Below are positions 60,813 to 64,000 of a stretch of DNA of 64,000 nt, in pieces (position 1 is the stretch's first letter; each line of letters opens with the position of its first letter). Origin of the DNA: Fibrisoma limi BUZ 3 (GTDB taxonomy: Bacteria > Bacteroidota > Bacteroidia > Cytophagales > Spirosomataceae); the NCBI RefSeq assembly GCF_000296815.2, contig NZ_CAIT01000007.1, positions 124,001 to 188,000 of the forward strand. Reading direction: 5' to 3'. The notes under the pieces are model-generated. The model worked only from the letters and a program-made list of their open reading frames with translations, made no database searches and was not told where the DNA came from. The translations under genes were made by a program, and so were the position numbers.

Positions 60813-62192
60813 ATGAAATACTTGTTAAGCTTCCTACTTATAATCGGGTTTACCGATAACGTATTTAGTCAGTGGTTAACTCAAAGTGCAGAAGGGCAAG
60901 GTAGCTTTTTATTTAAAGGAAGCAATATAGGAATTGATTTGGGGAAATCAGAATTTTCATTTACTATGAATAATCTCCACAAACCTGTACAGCTTTCTTC
61001 ATCAAAAGACAATTCATTTGCATTTTACGGAATAGGACTTAAAGCTAAAAGTGAAGAAGGGTTAGGAAATCTTTTTTCAACCGGAGATTTGGTTCCTTCT
61101 GCTAAGTTAAACGGATATTTCGGATGGCAACTCAGTAATTCATATAATGCAGTTCGAAAAGCAAGTGATGCCGAACTAAGTGGTCAACTACAAGCTCTCA
61201 CAATTGATCAAATTAAGCGAAGGTTTATACCTCTTATGGAGATAGCAATCGATGAGGAAATCAACTTTAGTCCACTTACTAATACAGTAGTAAAAGCGAA
61301 GCTATCAACCGATTGGGTAACACAACTAAGGACATCTCAACCAAAAACATTTCATGCCTATCTTAGCTCATATTTAGCTGCACAGGGAGCAGCTATTCCA
61401 GCACCAGACCAAATTCTCGTCAGCAATATTATTACAAACCTCCTCTCTAGACTTAAGAGTATAGTTCAAACTTTTGATTTGGAACTTAAAGTATTAAAAG
61501 ATGAACTTGTAAAGTCTTTTGAGCAAAATATAAGAAATACATATTGGAGAGTCTCTTTGTTTACATTCGGTGGTATTGATGCCTTGAGCTTTAGAAGAGT
61601 TGATCAAATAAATACAGGTAATTTATCAAAAAGCTTTATAAAAGAAGAATTCCGCGGAGGTAACCTTGGTGTAGGCTTGAATTGGCAAGTTGACTGGTTC
61701 AAACTTGGCTTAACATATGCTTATAAGAAAACGAACAATTTCAATCTACTAGATAAAACTGAATATAAACTAACTACAACAACACCCTCTACATCGATAT
61801 CTCAAATTTTAACTCAGGAGAGAGCAATCACTGGTTATTCAGGAACATATGGAGAAGTTGAAATCAATGAGCTCAACGCCGATTTACTTCTTAACATTAG
61901 CCTTGGAAAAGAATCTGAAACATATACTTTAATAAACCCTTATTTCAGAAGCAACCTCCTGAGTCGAAATAAACTATTATTGCCAGACAGCTATAGCTTT
62001 GGATTTGGAACTTATTTCTTTTCAAAACAATCAAAGTTCCTTGGTGGTCTATACGTCGAACTTCCTGATGTTGAAAACGCTTACGAAAAATTAAAGCCAA
62101 TTGAAGATCAAAACATAAGAACAGCAATCAGGAGATTTAATTTCGGAATTGTTGCTAAATTCAGTTTAAATTCGATTATTTCATCTCAATGA
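60813..62192 (+). CDS. Exported protein, possibly outer-membrane, fourth gene of island operon
   Basis: A 460-residue protein with a signal peptide (KYLLSFLLIIGFTDNVFSQ). The N- and C-terminal thirds have alternating polar/aromatic strands (GGNLGVGLNWQVDWFKLGLTYAYKK, then SYSFGFGTYFFSKQ) that suggest a beta-barrel or beta-rich surface protein; the middle (about 110-240) is helical. The family is not recognised. The ORF is open upstream to 60660, but that part overlaps the previous gene, and the ATG at 60813 sits right before the signal peptide. With the membrane protein at 58172 it would give the operon components in every envelope compartment. Confidence 0.7.
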   Translation: MKYLLSFLLIIGFTDNVFSQWLTQSAEGQGSFLFKGSNIGIDLGKSEFSFTMNNLHKPVQLSSSKDNSFAFYGIGLKAKSEEGLGNLFSTGDLVPSAKLNGYFGWQLSNSYNAVRKASDAELSGQLQALTIDQIKRRFIPLMEIAIDEEINFSPLTNTVVKAKLSTDWVTQLRTSQPKTFHAYLSSYLAAQGAAIPAPDQILVSNIITNLLSRLKSIVQTFDLELKVLKDELVKSFEQNIRNTYWRVSLFTFGGIDALSFRRVDQINTGNLSKSFIKEEFRGGNLGVGLNWQVDWFKLGLTYAYKKTNNFNLLDKTEYKLTTTTPSTSISQILTQERAITGYSGTYGEVEINELNADLLLNISLGKESETYTLINPYFRSNLLSRNKLLLPDSYSFGFGTYFFSKQSKFLGGLYVELPDVENAYEKLKPIEDQNIRTAIRRFNFGIVAKFSLNSIISSQ

Positions 62193-62264
62193 ACATATTA
62201 CAATCGGGATATGATCTGATTTTTATTCTTGTATTCGCTTACGTCACTTTTTCTCAATAAATTT

Positions 62265-62411
62265 ATGGCTAAGACAAACGTGCTCCATATTATTTTTGAA
62301 GAAAGTGGCGTTGAATATGTCGCTCGCCCTGCAACTCAGGAGCAAAAAGATGCAGTGCTACCAAAGATGAAGGTAGCAGGCTCGGATTTCAATTGCGAGT
62401 GTGGCGATTAA
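62265..62411 (+). CDS. Very small hypothetical protein (48 aa)
   Basis: ATG at 62265 opens 48 codons (AKTNVLHIIFEESGVEYVAR ... SDFNCECGD). The ORF has sensible amino-acid composition and a Cys-x-Cys end but no recognised family. It follows the operon by 72 nt and could be its last member. Coding status is uncertain. Confidence 0.4.
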   Translation: MAKTNVLHIIFEESGVEYVARPATQEQKDAVLPKMKVAGSDFNCECGD

Positions 62412-62467
62412 TTTTGTGATGGTGCATGGTTTAGGCGGTGTATGTACTCAGGAGCATACCTGCTGCT

Positions 62468-62632
62468 ATGGTAACAGAAAAATTAAAAATTGTTATCAAT
62501 AATTTAATTGGCGATAAAGAGATTAGGGAGCTTAACGTATATAATGATACACTAATTCAGGATACAACCTCCCAGGAAACATTTTACTACTGTAAACATG
62601 GATTTAAAAATGCGACGCTAAATTTATTTTGA
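62468..62632 (+). CDS. Very small hypothetical protein (54 aa)
   Basis: ATG at 62468 opens 54 codons with a mixed alpha/beta look (VTEKLKIVINNLIGDKEIRE). No family is recognised. It ends 4 nt before the long hairpin at 62637. Coding status is uncertain; it could equally be part of a structured transcript. Confidence 0.35.
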   Translation: MVTEKLKIVINNLIGDKEIRELNVYNDTLIQDTTSQETFYYCKHGFKNATLNLF

Positions 62633-62636
62633 TTTT

Positions 62637-62698
62637 ACATGTTTGTTGGTGGTTTTCACATCCTGAAATTTCAATTAGAAAATCGCCAACAAACATGT
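62637..62698 (+). terminator. Long hairpin, terminator-like
   Basis: Arms of 21 nt at 62637-62657 and 62678-62698 pair throughout with two G-T pairs, around a 20-nt loop that itself holds TGAAATTTCA. The sequence after the second arm is ATTTTTAATT. It could end the island operon transcript or be part of a small structured RNA. The stem is longer than needed for termination. Confidence 0.7.
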
Positions 62699-62775
62699 AT
62701 TTTTAATTAATTTGAGCTGAACTAGAAAAGAATTTTAAATTAAAATAAATAGCTTGATTAAGCGGACAATAGGGT

Positions 62776-63429
62776 ATGTATAAAGTAAACTTTAACAGAA
62801 TGAGCCGAAGCAATAATTTCATAAAAGCTGTTATAGAACAGTTCAAAAATAATTTCATCGACATAATTGCGCTTATAGTAGCAGTTATTGCTGTTATTAT
62901 CAGTATACAGCAAGGAGAAAGCCAAAAGAAAATGACATTGGCGGGATGGCAACCTGTTCTCGCTATTGAGTTACTAAAAGCAGGCCTTAAAATAGATTCA
63001 ACAAACCTAAAAGGAATTCTATTAAGAAACGTTGGTTTCGGGCCTGCAGAAATAAAAGAGTTTAGATATTATAAGGATAGTACTGCTTATGAAAACAAAA
63101 TCTATAATCAAAAATGGTTGAACGAAAGTGATAAATTTATATCTTTTTCAAGTTTAGATGGATTTGGCTGGAGTGAAATTAATTTCTTAAATGAAGGTTA
63201 TGTTCTTCCAAGAGAAGTAGGAGATAATAAGTTATATTTACTGGGAACGCCCAAACCTATATACGAGACTTCTGTAAGACCCGTTTTAGAAAATATAATA
63301 ATAGAAATAAAATATAAAAGCCTTAGTAGTGAGGATACAACAACCTACTATTTGAGATTTTGCGAAAATTTCATCAAGAATAATATTAGAGACTCCCTTG
63401 AGAAACATCATTATGAGAAAAAGTTATAA
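62776..63429 (+). CDS. Membrane-anchored hypothetical protein
   Basis: A 217-residue protein with one N-terminal membrane segment (FIDIIALIVAVIAVIISIQQ) after a short basic stretch, followed by a soluble domain of about 170 residues that resembles the beta-rich exposed domains of small accessory-island proteins (LLRNVGFGPAEIKEFRYYKD). No family is certain. An alternative ATG at 62800 is also possible. AT-rich like the rest of the island. It is separated from the four-gene operon by the hairpin at 62637. Confidence 0.65.
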   Translation: MYKVNFNRMSRSNNFIKAVIEQFKNNFIDIIALIVAVIAVIISIQQGESQKKMTLAGWQPVLAIELLKAGLKIDSTNLKGILLRNVGFGPAEIKEFRYYKDSTAYENKIYNQKWLNESDKFISFSSLDGFGWSEINFLNEGYVLPREVGDNKLYLLGTPKPIYETSVRPVLENIIIEIKYKSLSSEDTTTYYLRFCENFIKNNIRDSLEKHHYEKKL

Positions 63430-63632
63430 CTTTTAACAAATATTTCAAATTAATCTTAACTCTATATAACGAGCTTATGCCTAATTTACATTTATATATG
63501 TTTATATATTTTATTAAACCCTCTACAGGTGTGTTTAAAGAAGAAGTTCTCATATACTTTTAGGTCTTGATAGCTGGAGCTGTAATATGGTTATAAAGGT
63601 TCTGACACGAAGCTTTTTTAACTTCGTGTACC
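63430..63632. other. AT-rich intergenic region in the island
   Basis: About 200 nt between the membrane-anchored protein and the transposase relic. Apart from the small hairpin at its right end I see no gene, promoter pair or repeat. Confidence 0.5.
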
Positions 63633-64000
63633 ATGAACAAATCCCAACATCTGAAATGAAAGTATACCGCCGATTTTAAAGCTAATATGCTGCGGCTAGT
63701 GGCTAATGGTGAATCCATCATGGCCGTAGCCCGTAAGATGGGCATCAGCGATGGTCTGATTCTTGCGCGGCGAAAGGCAAATTGTAAAAGGAAAAAAACC
63801 GATTAAATCCTTCAGTAAGAAGTTGATCTTTTACACACACAGCTGCGCCAAGCGGAGATGGAGCGCGATATCCTAAAATAGCTGTCGCCAATTTCATTCA
63901 ACAGACACAAGGCAAATACATCGATTCATTCAGGCCGAAGAAACCGCCTTTCCAGTCAGATTGATTTGTAAAGCGCGGGCTGTAAGTAGGAGTAGTTATT
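63633..64000 (+). pseudogene. Decayed IS3-family transposase genes (continue past window)
   Basis: From an ATG at 63633 the frame reads an IS3 OrfA (NKSQHLK, then KYTADFKANMLRLVANGES and VARKMGISDG) but has an in-frame TGA at codon 9 and later stops and frameshifts. The coiled-coil part (AEMERDILK) and the start of OrfB (AEETAFPVRLICKARAVSRS) are visible in other frames up to the window edge. It is a different IS3 subgroup from the intact element at 54264. A 7-bp hairpin (CACGAAG/CTTCGTG, 63606-63628) precedes it. The remnant is inactive. Confidence 0.8.

Larger units (their letters stand above)
53933..64000. mobile_element. AT-rich genomic island at tRNA-Arg (right end outside window)
   Basis: From the end of the tRNA to the window edge the base composition shifts sharply to AT-rich, and the genes are of accessory type: an integrase fragment, an IS3-family element, an mcrC fragment, an unrecognised operon, small ORFs and a decayed transposase. 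The integrase start about 200 nt from the tRNA is the usual layout of a tRNA-integrated element. The far attachment site should repeat the tRNA 3' end, but it is not inside this window. Confidence 0.7.

Noticed and set aside
1-64000. CRISPR arrays, ribosomal RNA, prophage structural genes or a replication origin
   Set aside because: I searched by eye for evenly spaced short repeats, rRNA motifs, capsid or tail genes and DnaA-box clusters and saw none. The only regular tandem repeat is the coding 282-bp array.

Overview
The window looks like chromosomal DNA of a Bacteroidota bacterium, most likely a Cytophagales member close to Spirosoma (phylum confident, genus tentative). The signs are a SusC/SusD pair, a TonB receptor with a carboxypeptidase-regulatory-like N-terminal domain, families mostly known from Bacteroidota (DUF5690, GxxExxY, YncE/phosphatase fusions), TAnnTTTG-type -7 promoter elements and almost no Shine-Dalgarno sequences. 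No ribosomal RNA or CRISPR array was seen. One tRNA gene (Arg, anticodon ACG) is present.

Layout. 1-11.4 kb: a truncated membrane protein, two paralogous sensor histidine kinases around a phytoene-desaturase-like flavoprotein, an HD phosphohydrolase, a transporter/HEAT/cyclic-nucleotide-binding fusion and OxyR. 11.5-17.7 kb: a secreted protein and ferrochelatase (hemH) divergent from oxyR, then a 1297-residue secreted repeat protein ending at a perfect 51-nt palindrome. 17.7-30.2 kb: a response regulator with a giant PAS/GAF kinase, an unrecognised protein, OmpA-like and helix-hairpin-helix proteins, an EamA exporter, two adjacent toxin-antitoxin pairs and NAD synthetase (nadE). One toxin pair lies between two copies of the nadE 3' end. 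30.4-35.6 kb: a T4-type polynucleotide kinase/phosphatase, a DUF5690 transporter, a GxxExxY protein and a TonB receptor.

36-48.8 kb is the most coherent functional block: YncE/phosphatase, a PhnZ-type oxygenase, a Tat-exported metallophosphoesterase, SusD, SusC, a decayed second SusC, an HpnW-type (TIGR03364) flavoprotein and a PhnX-like (TIGR03351) hydrolase, all on the minus strand. PhnZ, TIGR03364 and TIGR03351 are phosphonate-degradation families. The arrangement reads as a polysaccharide-utilisation-type import system attached to organophosphonate catabolism: outer-membrane capture, periplasmic ester hydrolysis, then C-P bond cleavage by an oxidative and a hydrolytic branch. Housekeeping genes follow: pncB, rpoN, a PAP2-like membrane protein and an enoyl-CoA hydratase.

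From the tRNA-Arg gene (53.86 kb) to the right edge the DNA turns AT-rich and is a genomic island. It begins with an integrase fragment cut by an IS3-family element, whose other side is a 5'-truncated mcrC restriction gene. It then carries an apparently intact four-gene operon of unrecognised function (zinc metalloprotease, membrane-spanning coiled-coil protein, small basic protein, exported protein), several small ORFs around a long hairpin, a membrane-anchored protein, and a decayed second IS3-type transposase at the edge. That operon is the best candidate for an undescribed system, possibly defensive, though its function is inferred only from its surroundings.
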